A DNA stretch of 64,000 bases from Macrocystis pyrifera (GCA_031763025.1 JASSKH010000001.1:9899102-9963101); one strand, 5' to 3'; shown: positions 21,901 to 44,920, numbered from the stretch's first letter. Notes: a model not told the origin generated them from the sequence alone. A program made the numbers and translations.

Positions 21901-24183
21901 TACGCCACAGAGATACTACGTTGCCACATATGCAATGAAATGCCATGTCATCATTCTGCGTACGACAGGCACGACAAACACATTCCATGACCTAGAGAAA
22001 CGAAACGAAACAAGGAGAAAAACAAAAACAAAAACAAATAAGACAATTCGAAAGAGAAAAAGAAACAAGAATATATATATATATATATATATATACTAGC
22101 TTCATACGGCCACGCAAGGCCACATGAGGAGTGAGGAGTAGTCACCATATGACATGCACGGCCGCTCTATCCCGAGGATGGGAGCGTTACACGAATCAGT
22201 CAGTAATGAAAATGGGAAAAAGCGCGGGGACAACACGGCCCCACAGAGTCTTATCTCTCGCCCGCTGGTCCGTTCAGTGTGCCACGAAATACTGGTAAAT
22301 CTGCACAACCCGGACATATCACCATGTAGATAGATTATCTACGGCGGTTCCGATCACCTGGCGTCGCTAGCTACGCGTATCACGGGGGACCATACCATAG
22401 TAAACAAGACCAAGTATTGTTAGAAAAAAAACAGGTAAAATGTATAGGTTCTCGTGTGTACCACAGGTCCTATTTACTACGGTCCCCCGTATTAGATCAC
22501 GCAGATTACACGGGTCCCACCCGGCAAACACGAGCTAGATCATGCAAGACCGTGAAGAGATCTGCCTTGGAAGGCAGAGATCATCAAAGTGGGAAATCGA
22601 TAATATCTCCGAGGTGTGTGATATACGCCAAAGCGCTCCTGGCCGAATAATCCCACCGCACCATCCACTAATAGATCGCTAGTGCTAAAATCGTGCCAAA
22701 CAGAAAAGGCAAGCGAAATACGCACAAACCCCTTTCAATCACTCGCGTCTCCCTAAATCAGGGCAGGAACAACCCCACGCCCGGTGCGAAAATAAAGACA
22801 AAAAATCACCCCCAGCTACGTAGCGCGCCCCAACACAACAGGTCACCTCTCAGAAAAAAAAAAAAAAAACTCGACCCCTCTCCCCCCCCCCCCCCCCAAA
22901 TCCCCCCGGCCCCCTTCCTCCTATTCCTCCTCCTCTTCTTACTCCTCCAACCCCGACGCGTCGTACCCACCCACCCACACCGAACTGCGCCGCACCTTCT
23001 TAATGTGGAAGTAGAGAGTCGCCTGCGTCTGCTCGCCGCGGCAAAGCCCCCTCGACTTCAGCAGCGGCTCGAGGCAGCCGTTCTGCATGAAGACCAAGTC
23101 TTCCCGCTTCTCGGGGGGGCACGAGTCGATCACCGCGGCCACCTCGTCCTCGGGAACGCACACGTATATCGGGAACTCCGTCAGCACGCCCTCTGTTTTC
23201 GGAGAAGTTGGGCGTAGGCGTGTTGCGGGGAAGGGGGGGTTGGGGGGGGAATGCGAGCGGGTGACGGCAACCGCAAGAAAAATTAGAGGGTGAGCGATAG
23301 AGCGATAGATCGATGGAGGGAGGGAGAGAGGGGGGGGTAAAGGGGCATGAGGGCGCGACGCAAGAGGGAGCGAAACCCAATGGCGACCCTTCGAAGTATG
23401 TCGGGGCTGCACAGAATGCGCATTTCAACGGAGGCCACAGAACGCGTCGCGAGCTCGATGCGCACCGCCGCGCCATCATCACACCTCGAGCGCAATTTCG
23501 AAGGAGGGACAACGCCAGACGAACGGAGTCTGGGACAAAAAATGAAACTGCCGTGCAAAAAAAACCGGTGTCTGAGATCGTGTGTGTGTTCACTCGTGCA
23601 CGTTACAGAGAAAAGAAGAATAACACCGTCAGTACTCGTATATGTATGTGCTTCGTACAGGGAAACAAACGTGCAGGCAGTCAAACAGCAGTCACATTTC
23701 CGGCCCTTTTTCCTTGTAGCTCTGACCCAACCGGGGACACCATTAACCCTTCTAGAACCGCAGTCCCGATTTGGGGACAAAGCAGTCTAATTCCAAGTGA
23801 TTTGTCCCCAAAACGAGACTGCACTACTATAAATAAAAGGGTTCAGGTGACAATTTTTAGTTGGAACATATATATATATATATACATTTTTAAAAAAAAA
23901 CAGACACCACGAGCGATCGCGAGCAACAGAATTAGAAAAAAAAACAACAACAACAACAACAACAACAAGGCGCTCTGCCGCGCGTACAACATCAACTCAC
24001 CGTCTCCTTCGGACTCCCCCCTTCCCGACGTCGCCGCCAGGGTCGCCGGTATGGCTTCACCCCTGCCGAGCACAACGTCCTCGCCCATGCCCATCGTGGC
24101 GAGCGCCGTGCCCAGCCTGCCCCTGCCAATGATTACCGACGGGCCGTCGAACCTTTCCTCCGGAGCGTCGCCGTTCAACAGGT
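5136..24183 (-). CDS. Conserved Rossmann-fold (6PGDH/ketopantoate reductase-like) protein of unknown function, six exons
   Basis: Exons in transcript order: 24183-24001, 23192-22996, 10652-10500, 8165-8056, 6726-6643 and 5337-5136 (TAG stop). Junction phases agree at all five introns (1, 0, 0, 2, 2). The product is about 309 residues. Exon 1 has a dinucleotide-binding glycine motif, VIIGRGRLGTALATMG, followed by a GRGE segment. Exon 2 has YVCVPEDEV and the block REDLVFMQNGCLEPLLKSRG. Later exons carry a conserved GKW block, an ML/MFEKLI helix with LVGA, and a C-terminal CPMHTEYL. From memory, this block order matches an uncharacterised plant and algal family with NAD(P)-binding fold; substrate and pathway are unknown. 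The start is not visible: exon 1 is preceded by AG at 24185-24184 and has no in-frame ATG, so a first exon (perhaps with a transit peptide) probably lies further right. Introns are 808, 12343, 2334, 1329 and 1305 bp. Confidence 0.88.
6349..6380. repeat. Poly-G run (32 bp)
   Basis: An uninterrupted G homopolymer in the last intron of the minus-strand Rossmann gene, so poly-C in the pre-mRNA. Confidence 0.95.
6877..6988. repeat. Near-pure poly-G tract (112 bp)
   Basis: G homopolymer broken only by a few single T residues. It lies in the Rossmann gene intron 6727-8055, so the nascent transcript carries poly-C and the template strand poly-G. It could form G-quadruplexes. The exact length may be unreliable because such runs assemble poorly. 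Confidence 0.95.
8476..9600. other. GC-rich CAG-containing block within a Rossmann gene intron
   Basis: A markedly GC-rich kilobase inside the intron 8166-10499. It has CAG/AGC repeats at about 8694-8735 and 9462-9505. A direct repeat (about 8890-8985 against 9082-9165) shares GGCCAGGCCCCCGA-like blocks, with TTATAAAG in the first copy. Two long overlapping open frames run through it, but their composition is low-complexity Pro/Arg/Ser with no motif. An unannotated promoter or CpG-like island is possible; it is not called as a gene. Confidence 0.4.
10385..10479. mobile_element. MITE-like element, TTACGGGGGACC family (degenerate left end)
   Basis: About 95 bp with an imperfect terminal inverted repeat: ACCATAGTAAATAG at left, CTATTTACTATGGTCCCCCG at right. 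The internal GGTACACACAAAAA and AATATTTGGT are shared by the other copies in the window. It abuts the donor side of exon 10500-10652. Confidence 0.8.
10863..10954. mobile_element. Short palindromic element, TTAA/piggyBac-like family
   Basis: Inverted arms GCAGTCCCGTTTTGGGGACA and its complement enclose a centre of about 25 bp, CTACTTGAAATTAGAGTGG. It is followed by AAAAGGGGTTTAA. This copy has the clearest palindrome of the family. Confidence 0.75.
11520..11623. mobile_element. TTAA/piggyBac-like element, diverged copy
   Basis: CTTAAAACCCTGCAG, then CACTCCCGTTTTGGGGACAA, a centre GGAATTAGAGTTG, and ends GCAGCACTCGAAAGGG. The second arm is heavily mutated. Confidence 0.6.
11911..12013. mobile_element. 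MITE-like element, TTACGGGGGACC family
   Basis: Starts TTACGGGG with GTAGTAAATAGGACC, has the internal GTGTGTACCGTAGG, and ends CCTATTTAATATGGTC. It is in the 12.3-kb intron. Confidence 0.85.
12217..12306. mobile_element. TTAA/piggyBac-like element with TTAA at both ends
   Basis: TTAA at 12217-12220, then AGTACTGCAGTCCCGTTTGG, centre, GAGGACTGCGGCACTAAAAGGG, and TTAA at 12303-12306. It is the best example of a TTAA target-site duplication in the window. Confidence 0.75.
13727..13800 (-). tRNA. tRNA-Thr (AGT)
   Basis: 74 nt on the minus strand folding into a complete cloverleaf. The acceptor GCTCTCA pairs with TGGGAGC and the discriminator is T. The D arm is GCTC/GAGC, the anticodon stem GTTGC/GCAGC with loop TTAGTAA (anticodon AGT), and the T arm CGTGG/CCGCG with loop TTCAACT. 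No intron and no encoded CCA. A run of A on the plus strand at 13718-13726 gives the U-run terminator just downstream. It is identical to the copies at 20789 and 21010. Confidence 0.95.
14580..15420. repeat. Scattered GAGTACTG-type short repeats
   Basis: Many degenerate copies of ACTGCGAGTACTGAGAGTA and its permutations, in runs interrupted by other DNA. Similar words return at 28670-28870 and 29290-29420. The stretch otherwise holds one MITE (15107-15212) and no recognisable exon. Confidence 0.6.
15107..15212. mobile_element. MITE-like element, TTACGGGGGACC family
   Basis: TTACAGGGGTCCATAGTTAA at left pairs with TTAACTATGGACCCCCGTAA at right, 106 bp in all, flanked by TA on both sides. Inner GGTGTACATAAAAAACTATA is shared with the family. 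Compensating changes keep the two ends complementary. Confidence 0.9.
17393..17532 (-). CDS. Orphan exon-like segment inside the 12.3-kb intron
   Basis: An open stretch of 46 codons plus 2 bases in phase, with strong GC-ending codon choice like the confirmed exons. It reads ...STYVDYDTNQAFTPGW... and ends at a good donor, GC|GTAAGG. The upstream AG (17534-17533) lacks a pyrimidine tract and follows a run of A, so the left border in transcript sense is doubtful. Its end phase (2) does not fit the next Rossmann exon at 10652, which starts in phase 0. The Rossmann reading also runs continuously across that intron. It is therefore not part of the host protein. No family recognised; it may be a relic of another gene. 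Confidence 0.3.
17891..17995. mobile_element. MITE-like element, TTACGGGGGACC family
   Basis: TTACGGGGCCCATAG at left, CCTATTTAATATGGTCCCCC and GTAA at right, with the inner AATATTGTTATTAAAAATAG seen in sibling copies. Confidence 0.88.
18025..18350. repeat. Direct repeat flanking a tRNA-like relic
   Basis: GAGCTATAGGGGCAAACGAT (from 18030) and GAGCGTTAGGGGCAAACGAT (from 18300) begin two related segments of about 55 bp, 270 bp apart. Between them, on the minus strand, is a perfect B-box-like GGGTTCGAACC with upstream CTCAGTAACGTAG. The presumed T and acceptor stems do not pair, so this is at most a tRNA pseudogene or tRNA-derived SINE. Confidence 0.4.
18360..18490 (-). repeat. Repeat shared with 28530-28650, with a splice-acceptor-like end
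   Basis: On the minus strand a good acceptor, TTCTTTTTCTTCATAGATAG, leads into GTACAAGGCGCTCAGC...GCCGCCCGCTACAC. The same block, down to ACAAAGTGT and GGCGACTTGC, recurs diverged at 28530-28650. In transcript sense a stop follows within 8 or 22 codons depending on frame. A last exon of a nested gene is possible, but the dispersed copy favours a repeat. Confidence 0.4.
19820..20339 (-). CDS. Two spliced orphan exons nested in the 12.3-kb intron
   Basis: Exon 20339-20270 follows an excellent acceptor (TTTTTTAATTTGTAG) and ends GAG|GTGTAC. It encodes 23 residues including SGYPTLQIVGKDLTFFLFE. Exon 20059-19820 has 80 open codons and ends GAG|GTATGC, with WYFDHAYYGFDNYLYGLMQQ. Phases agree across the 210-bp intron. 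Codons are much more A/T-ending than in the host exons, which suggests another origin or decay. Part of the second exon resembles non-coding DNA at 12757, 20366 and 26775, so it overlaps a repeat family. The protein family is unknown, and neither a start nor a convincing last exon was found. Confidence 0.35.
20789..20862 (-). tRNA. tRNA-Thr (AGT)
   Basis: 74-nt cloverleaf identical in sequence to the copies at 13727 and 21010, with anticodon AGT in loop TTAGTAA. A plus-strand A run at 20777-20784 supplies the U-run terminator on the minus strand. It is one half of a tandem duplication with the next copy. Confidence 0.95.
21010..21083 (-). tRNA. tRNA-Thr (AGT)
   Basis: Third identical 74-nt cloverleaf (anticodon AGT), minus strand, with an A run on the plus strand just to its left (20997-21003) acting as a Pol III terminator. 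Confidence 0.95.
21195..21435. repeat. GC-rich minisatellite, 24-30 bp unit
   Basis: About eight degenerate units of TACCCGGGTATATACCCTGG plus GGG. The unit is nearly palindromic. Read on the minus strand it is open and repeats Pro-Gly-Tyr-Ile-Pro-Gly-Tyr-Pro, but there is no splice context to support translation. Confidence 0.85.
22380..22494. mobile_element. MITE-like element, TTACGGGGGACC family
   Basis: ACGGGGGACCATACCATAGT at left, CCTATTTACTACGGTCCCCC and GTATTA at right, inner GTGTGTACCACAGG. It is in the 12.3-kb intron. Confidence 0.85.
23743..23844. mobile_element. TTAA/piggyBac-like element
   Basis: TTAACCCTTCTAGAACCGCA, then GTCCCGATTTGGGGACAAAG, the arm TTTGTCCCCAAAACGAGACT, and the end AAAAGGGTTCA. 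The left TTAACCCTT is intact and the right TTAA has mutated. It lies within the intron between Rossmann exons 1 and 2. Confidence 0.75.
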
Positions 24184-24903
24184 CTTCAGAGCGACAACGA
24201 CGACGACCACAGCGACGATAACGACCACAACAGCAGCAGCAACAACAACAACAACGACCACAGCAACGACAACAACCACAACAACATGAACAGCGACCAC
24301 AGCGCGCGGTGGAGTTGTAGTGGCGTCGCGGGTGTTCCGACGGCAGAGCGAGAGAGAGATGACGAGCGCGGGGGGGGGGGGGAGGGCGGAAGACCGGACG
24401 GGGGACGGTGGGAGAGGGCGAAGATTAATTGCGGGGCCACATTGGCCGGTATGCTTGCCGCGTGCAGACGCGGTCCTTGTTTTGATGATGTATGCCCACC
24501 ACGCCGCTACGTACTGCCTGCTGAAGAATTAGATTATACTTTTAGGGGTGCGCATGTAGGCTTGTATTTACGCGCCCGCTGGCACACGGACGTAGTGTGT
24601 GAGAGGGGTTTTCGCGAGGATTTCTGAATACGGTTCGTCCTCGTGCCACAGCAGTGCCACGATTTTCTCGGGCAGGCTCGACTCTGCATTTCGATTCACG
24701 CGGAAGGCGAGTTCTCGACTCGATAGCTTAACAAAAGGAACTCTTTCCGCTATAAATTAAAAAGAGGACGTTTTTTTTTGTTTTTTCAACACACGAAAAA
24801 AATATATATAGAGAGAGTTGAAAAGAAACGGGTGAAAATATACCGGCACAGAGAACAAAAAAAAAAATGCCGAGGAGAAGACAGATATCTCACCATGTCA
24901 CCG

Positions 24904-25160
24904 ACGTACCACTCTGTCCTGGAATGCAAGGACCTTTTGGATTCAACACTAAGATCAAAACGGTCCTAACATTTTGGAACAGAGTGGTTAGTTACACTTG
25001 AAGTATATCATAACCTGCTTGCACTGGGCGTTACAAACAAGAACATAGGGTGATGGGTCCCCCGTAATACCACTCTGTATCGCAAGATAAGGAACAATTT
25101 CATACTAATAATAAGTCGAAAGGTTCATTCTTTTTAGGAACAGACTGGCAGTAATCAGAA
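24904..25160. repeat. Two adjacent inverted-repeat elements with ACCACTCTGT ends
   Basis: Copy one begins GTACCACTCTGTCC and ends GGAACAGAGTGGTTAG (about 24907-24992). Copy two begins TACCACTCTGTATC and ends GGAACAGACTGGCAGT (about 25068-25153). Ends are inverted repeats of 12-14 bp. Confidence 0.5.
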
Positions 25161-25522
25161 CCTACTACGATGTAACCCCCAAAGAAAAAAGCCACCCTCT
25201 ATGTTCACACACGCTATTTTTGGTTCTGATTATTATTACCCGTAGTAGTTGTTGTGTCCGGGGGGGGCGGCGGCGGCGGTAGCGGGCGGGCGGATCAGTC
25301 CAGAGGTCGTCAAGGGGTTAGTCAAACCACGGTCTGCTATTCTCACCCTACGTAGCGTCTTTACTGCCCAAGACTGGCGGGTCTCCCGCCCCCCCTCCCC
25401 CTAGAAATGCCTGCTGCATGCAACACGCAACGACGGGACCGGGGTGGTCCACGCGCGTAGCCTGCACCTGTTTTCTATACTCGTATACAATGTGCATGTG
25501 TGTTTTTTTATTGTTGCAACAG

Positions 25523-25705
25523 GCGGCGGTGGAGGACTCGAACGGGTCTGAGGTTGCCGCCGATCGTGTGCTGTGGCGCAACCTGCTTGACTCGGCGAAG
25601 CGCCTGTCGTCCGACGTTAAGCCGTCGTGCAGCCTCAAGGCCGGCTGCTATGGAATATGTTCCCAACACGGGACCGCGGCCTTAAACGGGCTACGGCCAA
25701 AATAG
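25523..25705 (+). CDS. Orphan terminal-exon-like segment
   Basis: After TTTTTTTATTGTTGCAACAG comes a 61-codon open frame ending in TAG, starting AAVEDSNGSEVAADRVLWRN and including LLDSAKRLSSDVKPS. Codon choice resembles the confirmed exons for the first 40 codons. No partner exon was found upstream on the plus strand. It may be the end of an unrecognised gene or a relic. Confidence 0.3.
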   Translation, partial: AAVEDSNGSEVAADRVLWRNLLDSAKRLSSDVKPSCSLKAGCYGICSQHGTAALNGLRPK

Positions 25706-26861
25706 GCCTACACAGCAGTAGATAAACGCCCAGAGACGGTCTCCGTCTCCCACAGCACCGACGTACGGTGTGGTACCGGGTACATTTGGTCGTGTGAGTC
25801 GAGTTCATCACATCGACATGGCGTACCTGGTATTTTGAGCAACCTTGCCTACATGTGTAGATTCATTCCTTCGCCGCTTCGGAGATTCCGTCAGCCGAAG
25901 AGCGAATGCGATACATACATATTTGACGGAGGTTTTTCGAGGACGGTTTTCCACAGTACTAAACAGTGGACTGCGGCCTGGTACCTTGCGTACCGTAATT
26001 CTACTAGGTCTGCGTGCTGAAAGAAGACACTTACACGTCTTTGCCGTCTGCCACGATGTTTTTTCCTCCCGATCAATCAATAGTGTTACTGCACCCCTGG
26101 TTCGCTATATGCTATCATACGGAAACTGCTGTAATACTTACCTGACCGTCGCGAGCTGCACCTGGTGTACGAAGTGATGTGTCAAAGTGCGTGGGCGGAC
26201 TATACGTACAGCAGTACAGGGTTCGTAGCTCGTTTTGGCATGAATAGCTGCTGCACCTTGTGCTCCGGTAATATAGCGTTGCCACAAAGACATCTGCTGC
26301 TGTACAGCACTCACGAGTGTACGTAGCGATGTCGTAGTATAGACTATGGTCTCATGGAGCCTGATGTACGTGCTGCGTACAGACATTGATGCAAGGTACC
26401 AGGTATCCTACCGGTATACCAAACCAAAGGTATACCAGGTACCTTGCTTGTGCATCGAATAGGAAACAGTAGACTTGTACGTATCTCTATATAAGAAACC
26501 ACAACAGTAGGCCTAGCGTCTAGGCCTATCAATCGGCAGCGAGCAGTGCCGTGCTCTACTCGTGCACCAATCACGAGAAGCTAGGAGGGGGCACGGGGCG
26601 AGTATGGTTGTTTTCTCTTCTCTCTGCCTCAGAACAAATTAAGCCATTTCGTTTCCGTCGGTATATAGAGCCCATGACTGTAAATAATTAATTCCGTCGG
26701 TTGTGAACAAAACACGCATCTCACGTGCACTTAGAGATACTACGCTTAATAAAATGTAAAACAGAACCAGTGATAAGAGGCCGAGAATTTCGTCGAAGCT
26801 CGCCTTTTCAAGTTGTGTGTCATACTTCGATCGCGCATTCTACGGGTTTGATTATAAAATT

Positions 26862-26973
26862 TTACGGGGGACCATAGTAAATAGAACCGAATGCTGTTAG
26901 CAAAAATAGGAAAAAAATGTATAATTTTTTGTGTGTACCGTAGGTCTTATTATTTACTGTGGTTCCCCGTAAT
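26862..26973. mobile_element. MITE-like element, TTACGGGGGACC family
   Basis: TTACGGGGGACCATAGTAAA at left, TTATTTACTGTGGTTCCCCG and TAA at right, inner GTGTGTACCGTAGG. The left end is one of the best preserved copies. Confidence 0.9.
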
Positions 26974-27182
26974 AGGATGCACAGCAGTATATACGTGCAC
27001 AACAGCAGCCGTGCATGGCGGGTATTCGATGGCTTCATGCTACAAACACCGCACATGGTCACCTTTGTAGTCCTGCACGGCCTGTGGGTTGGACCAGACC
27101 TGCATACGCACACCGTTGGCACCACCATAGCCCCTCGACTCCGAGCGACGCGCAGACTGACGGTGATGGCAACGCGTCGGGA

Positions 27183-27183
<1 letters not shown>

Positions 27184-27217
<34 letters not shown>
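27184..27217. repeat. Poly-G run (34 bp)
   Basis: Uninterrupted G homopolymer in intergenic DNA. Confidence 0.95.
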
Positions 27218-27218
<1 letters not shown>

Positions 27219-29499
27219 AGGGCGTCATGGCTTTGTGGCGTCACCAAAACTTTATTGAAAACTACGAGCTGGTTCCAGCAAGACGCACAGAATTTCACCT
27301 TCGGGCGATCAAATATAGAACACGTCGAAGTTTTCGATACCGAACACATCTACAGTACATGACCGCATGGACAAGGGGAATAGTGGAGATTTTTGGCGTG
27401 CGAGTGGTAGTCCAAGAGTTATGGGCATTCTTCGTAATTGTTGGGGAGGCGTTATTTCATAGGCAACACATTTCTATAGTGAAACCAGTACAGTATGTAT
27501 TCGAGCCATATATCGGCCACTACGGCGAGTAGAACGTCTTGACATGATCGCATCAACATGGGGAAGACGTCCATGTCACTTTTTTGTTTCTGCGAGCCTG
27601 CAAGGTTGTGATAAGAAACGCCTTTTGGCGTGTTGAAAACCAAAGTTTGGCATGACTGTTAATGACAATGCGAAAAAAAATAGGGATGGTCTTTTAGTTG
27701 TTTTTTTTTTTTCGTACGTCAGTTCAAGTGAAAGTTGCGGAAAAATCCCGAAAAAAATCCAAAATTGAGCCTTGAGCACGAACAACACAAGGACTCAAAA
27801 AAGGCCAGACCTCATTTTTTCACATTGCCACGAAGAATAACAACTGAGCATTTTACGAGGCACGAGAACATTTGTGTTTTGTACGTACGGGAGAAGTTGA
27901 CCAATCGGATCAACACGGGTTGTTGTACCCGTGTAGTCCAGAAGTGCACCTGGGACCAGCTCCGCTGTAGCAGCTGACTCGCGATCGAGAGGATGCAGCG
28001 AGGCAGGGTCATCAAGACAGGTCCAAGGTGTGGTGAATACTGGTTCAGCTTGATGGTTCAGCTTTAGAGTGGTGGGAGCTGCGGTCTTCTTGCCTGCTCG
28101 GCTTGGCGTTGGTGTTTGTTTTTCGGGTGCTCATTCGGCTGCTAGCAGTACCTTCGAAAGTCAACACCAGGTACTGCTGAACTTTTGTCGTAAATTTCGG
28201 GGATAGATGCTGCGAATAATGGCCTGTACATAGACTTTCTTACATATATCTCCCCCTCTTCGGAGGACGCCCTCGGCAACTATCTCGCCTCTGGGGACTT
28301 CCCCACCCACTCAGCGGCCGGGAAAGTATTTTTTTTTTCAGGATCGATCCTCGAGTTTATTTTAAGTCGGCTTGAAAAAAACGTTCTCCAGGATTGGTCG
28401 TGGGGTCTGCATGCAGTACGTACCAGCCATGAACATTTCAAGACATGTATGTTTGAACCTGCTTCTTCTGCGCGCAACACAACGGAAGGGGCGGCATAGT
28501 TTTTCTTGCACCACTGAGCTCTTGGCATTTGCAAGTCGCCCACGGCACGAAGTCATGAGCGTCCTCTGCCATCTATCTGCCTCGACACTTTGTTCTATCT
28601 GATTCCTTGAGCGAGCGCAGCGGGCGGCGTATACCCGCGCGCGGAACGCCTCCTTGTGTGTACTACCGAGGACATTTCGGGGTTTGATACTGCAAGTACT
28701 GGGCTATACTTACTACAGTTACTTCGGGGTGTGATGTTGCTTTGAGTGCTCTGGGCGTACGCAGTGTTGTCGAGGTTTGATACAACTAGTGCTGGGCTAA
28801 ACGAAGTATTTTCGAGGATTTGCAACTGCGATTGCTGGGCAATGCGATTGCTGGGCAATACTCAGCTTTTTCAAGGTGCTTGTTCAAGGTGTCATACGGC
28901 CAGTATTGGGGGACCCATGGGAATACCGGTACTGCCGCAGTGCACTGGCATGTACCCAGTAATACTGCCAGTAATGTGTTACAGTAGTACGACCTTTGCA
29001 CTGCTGTAACGCTTGTTCCTGCAACCCGGGTGTACCAATTTTATTACCGTATTGCAGTATCTGTCCCGGTATACTTTCCCAGTCTACACTCGTACTGCAC
29101 GGGATCGGGATTTGAAAAATAAGCACGGGACGGGATTGGGGTCGCGAACATTTCCACCGGATCAGTTTGGGCGGGAACGGAATCTTCATAATTCCACGGG
29201 ATCACGGGGTTATCCCGTATCCTGTGGAATCCTGCGGTATTTTCACAACGGGAAAAATCCCGAGGAAAGCCCTGGTATTTTCAGGGCTTAGCTACTGCGA
29301 GTACTACTGCTGTGCAATATGCTTTTCATACCTGGTACGTATTTTCAAGGATTGATACTGCGAGTACTGGGCAATCTACAGCGGTAATATTTGGGAGGTT
29401 TGATTCTGCGAGTACCCGCCGAAGCATACATATTCAGTACCTTGGACGTCGTAACAATATCTCATACTGTATGTAGTACAATATAAACGTACGGTACGT

Positions 29500-29815
29500 A
29501 CGAACCTTGAGGACATTCTGGCACTACCCCGGGCAGTATACTGCCGTTACGACCCATCATACCTGGTAAAAAACATTCTAGCACTACCCTGTTAATAGTA
29601 TGCTTGCTGGCAGGCAGTATACCGCTGTTACGACCCATGATACCTGGCAAAAAAACATTCTGGCACTATACGTATACCCCAGTATGCTGGCAGGCAGTAT
29701 ACTGCTTTTACGACCCATGATACCTGGTACACTACAGCAGGTATCATGGGTACAGCAGGTATTATCGGTCGTAACAGCAGTATACTTGCCTGCCATATAC
29801 GTATACGTACCAGGT
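29500..29815. repeat. Tandem repeat ending in an inverted copy
   Basis: Three direct units of about 85-100 bp share GGCAGTATACTGCTGTTACG, ACCCATGATACCTGG and ACATTCTGGCACTA. After 29720 the same words appear reversed: CAGGTATCATGGGT, then GGTCGTAACAGCAGTATACT and TGCCTGCCA. The array therefore ends in a foldback. Confidence 0.75.
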
Positions 29816-30573
29816 ATTGCTGTATACAGCCAACTGATAACTCCTCGGCGCCAACCCACAGCCCTCACTACCGCAGCTAGCTACTGCTGTAACCAGAATT
29901 AAAACTTTTTTTTGGCATTTACGTGCGTGGCTACTCGTATATACAACAGCACGAGTGCTTTCCCCGCCGCAGTGTTTTGTGATCCTGCATACGATACCCT
30001 AGGACACAACAGCGGTAGGCAGTCGTAGGTGGCGAGGTCAGAATGCTCCCAACACCCGTCCCGCAGTCCCCCCCAAAATACCAGATGCCTCAGCAGAGTG
30101 CGTAGAGTAGTGCCACGTCTACCTACCCCAGTCGATCAGCAAAGCCGACAGGCGAAGCAAGGGGCGGCTGCGGGCCATGCCTAACTCTAGCGAGTGGCAT
30201 GGCCTCGTTCCCCCGTTGAGGTCTCGGGAAGCACGCCGAGACCACACTCTGAACACTCGACACAGGCGCCGCCGGTCGAGATGCTGCTATGCTTGGTTTA
30301 TATATATACTGTTCCCGACTGCTCCTGGTAGCATGTAACATGTGACGAGACAGGTTGAACAACCGATTGTGCTCCCTGTGCGCGTCCGAGGAACGCATTC
30401 CAGTACTCCAAGCAGCTGCTCTTGAGACGTCAAGACGAGTCTACTGCTGAGACTATACCCAGTCCACGTCTGTGCGTCTGTCTCGCAAGCGCGAAAGTCA
30501 ATGTGGGGTAGTGTCGATGGACGTCGTGCATCGACTCCTTTGCTCTACGTACGATATATGGTTTGACTCACAG

Positions 30574-30768
30574 ACGATGCACGAGAGGTCCAAGCGCTCG
30601 AGCAAGATGCTAAGCCGCCGCCCACCGTCCGAATCGAGGGGCTGCTGGATAGTCGGAAGGCTGACGGGCCTGTCGACACCCACCCGCAGGCCGTGGGCAA
30701 GCCTACAACCACCGCTGCGGCAGCGGGTCTCCAGTGCGAAGTCAGCTTCATGACGACGCCTTGGTTTT
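30574..30768 (+). CDS. Orphan exon-like segment upstream of the Cys-rich gene
   Basis: Following ACTCACAG at 30566-30573, an open frame (starting after 2 bases) reads DDAREVQALEQDAKPPPTVR, then an EGLLDSRKADGP region and QCEVSFMTTPW. Codons look host-like. The right border is uncertain: available GT sites give phases 0 or 1, whereas the next open segment (after the AG just before 30927) needs phase 2. It could be a 5' exon of the following gene or of a separate one. Confidence 0.28.
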
Positions 30769-30998
30769 ACTACGTTGCTATGTTTCTATGCGATGGTGGC
30801 TGTGCTGCTGTGTTGGTGTGGATCGATCGTCCCGCGTCCCCGCTCATCCCCTCTGTATCTTTGCTGGAAATGCCTCAAAATATCATGTAAAACCCTGTGC
30901 GACAAACGCTTTCGACGATCTTTAGGTACGATCCACATCCACGATCCTGCCTTGACGCGCTGACATTCAGGATCCACGGCACAGCCTGCTTCACGTCC

Positions 30999-44345
<13,347 letters not shown>

Positions 44346-44918
44346 CAACATAATGGCACGATGACTCCTAGCCCTAATGCGTCTTTAAATAACGCACGTT
44401 ACGAGTACTGCAGGAGGGGCATGTGTGGAGCCCTGAGTTAGGGAGGGGGGGTGGGGGGGCAATGCCACGGTAGGTAGAAGCGGCGGCGGGGGGGGGGGGG
44501 AGCTCAATAGAAAATTCATCCGAAACATGAACCTGACGAATTAAGGTTTTGTTAGCGCAAGCCCACCCGACCTGCATTTTTATGCGCTCTCGCACGCACT
44601 AGCTGTAGTCCTTCTCCTCCTCCTCCTCTTCCTCCTCCTCCTCCTGCAAAACCAAAATAAAACTAAACAAAAACGAATAGACTACGTACGTACAGCACAT
44701 AAAAATATTGGTGTGATACTAACCGGTGTCATTGTAGCTGCACACTTCAGTTCGCAGGAGCTCAACAAAAATAAACTATAAAAAGGTTGGCACCCCCTCT
44801 TATCGTGGAAGGATAAGTCGGCGGCTCCTCACTTCTTGTTTTGGTCCCCAACAACCGAGCTTTGAGAAACATTTGAAAGCTAAGTCCGATTCGCAATCCT
44901 TACAATACCATAATACTG

Positions 44919-44920
<2 letters not shown>

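Larger units (their letters stand above)
24184..30573. other. Intergenic, repeat-rich stretch with few supportable genes
   Basis: Upstream of the minus-strand Rossmann exon 1 and of the plus-strand Cys-rich gene, so promoters of both may lie here (divergent). It holds CAA/CAG repeats (24200-24290), paired inverted repeats with ACCACTCTGT ends, one MITE, a poly-G run and a tandem array at 29500-29800. One orphan exon (25523) is listed separately. The missing first exon of the Rossmann gene should be here but could not be identified. Confidence 0.5.

Noticed and set aside
27227..27360. WFQQDAQNF reminiscent of the Tc1/mariner WFQQD motif
   Set aside because: Only nine residues match, the following catalytic-region pattern is absent, and no open frame of transposase length surrounds it.
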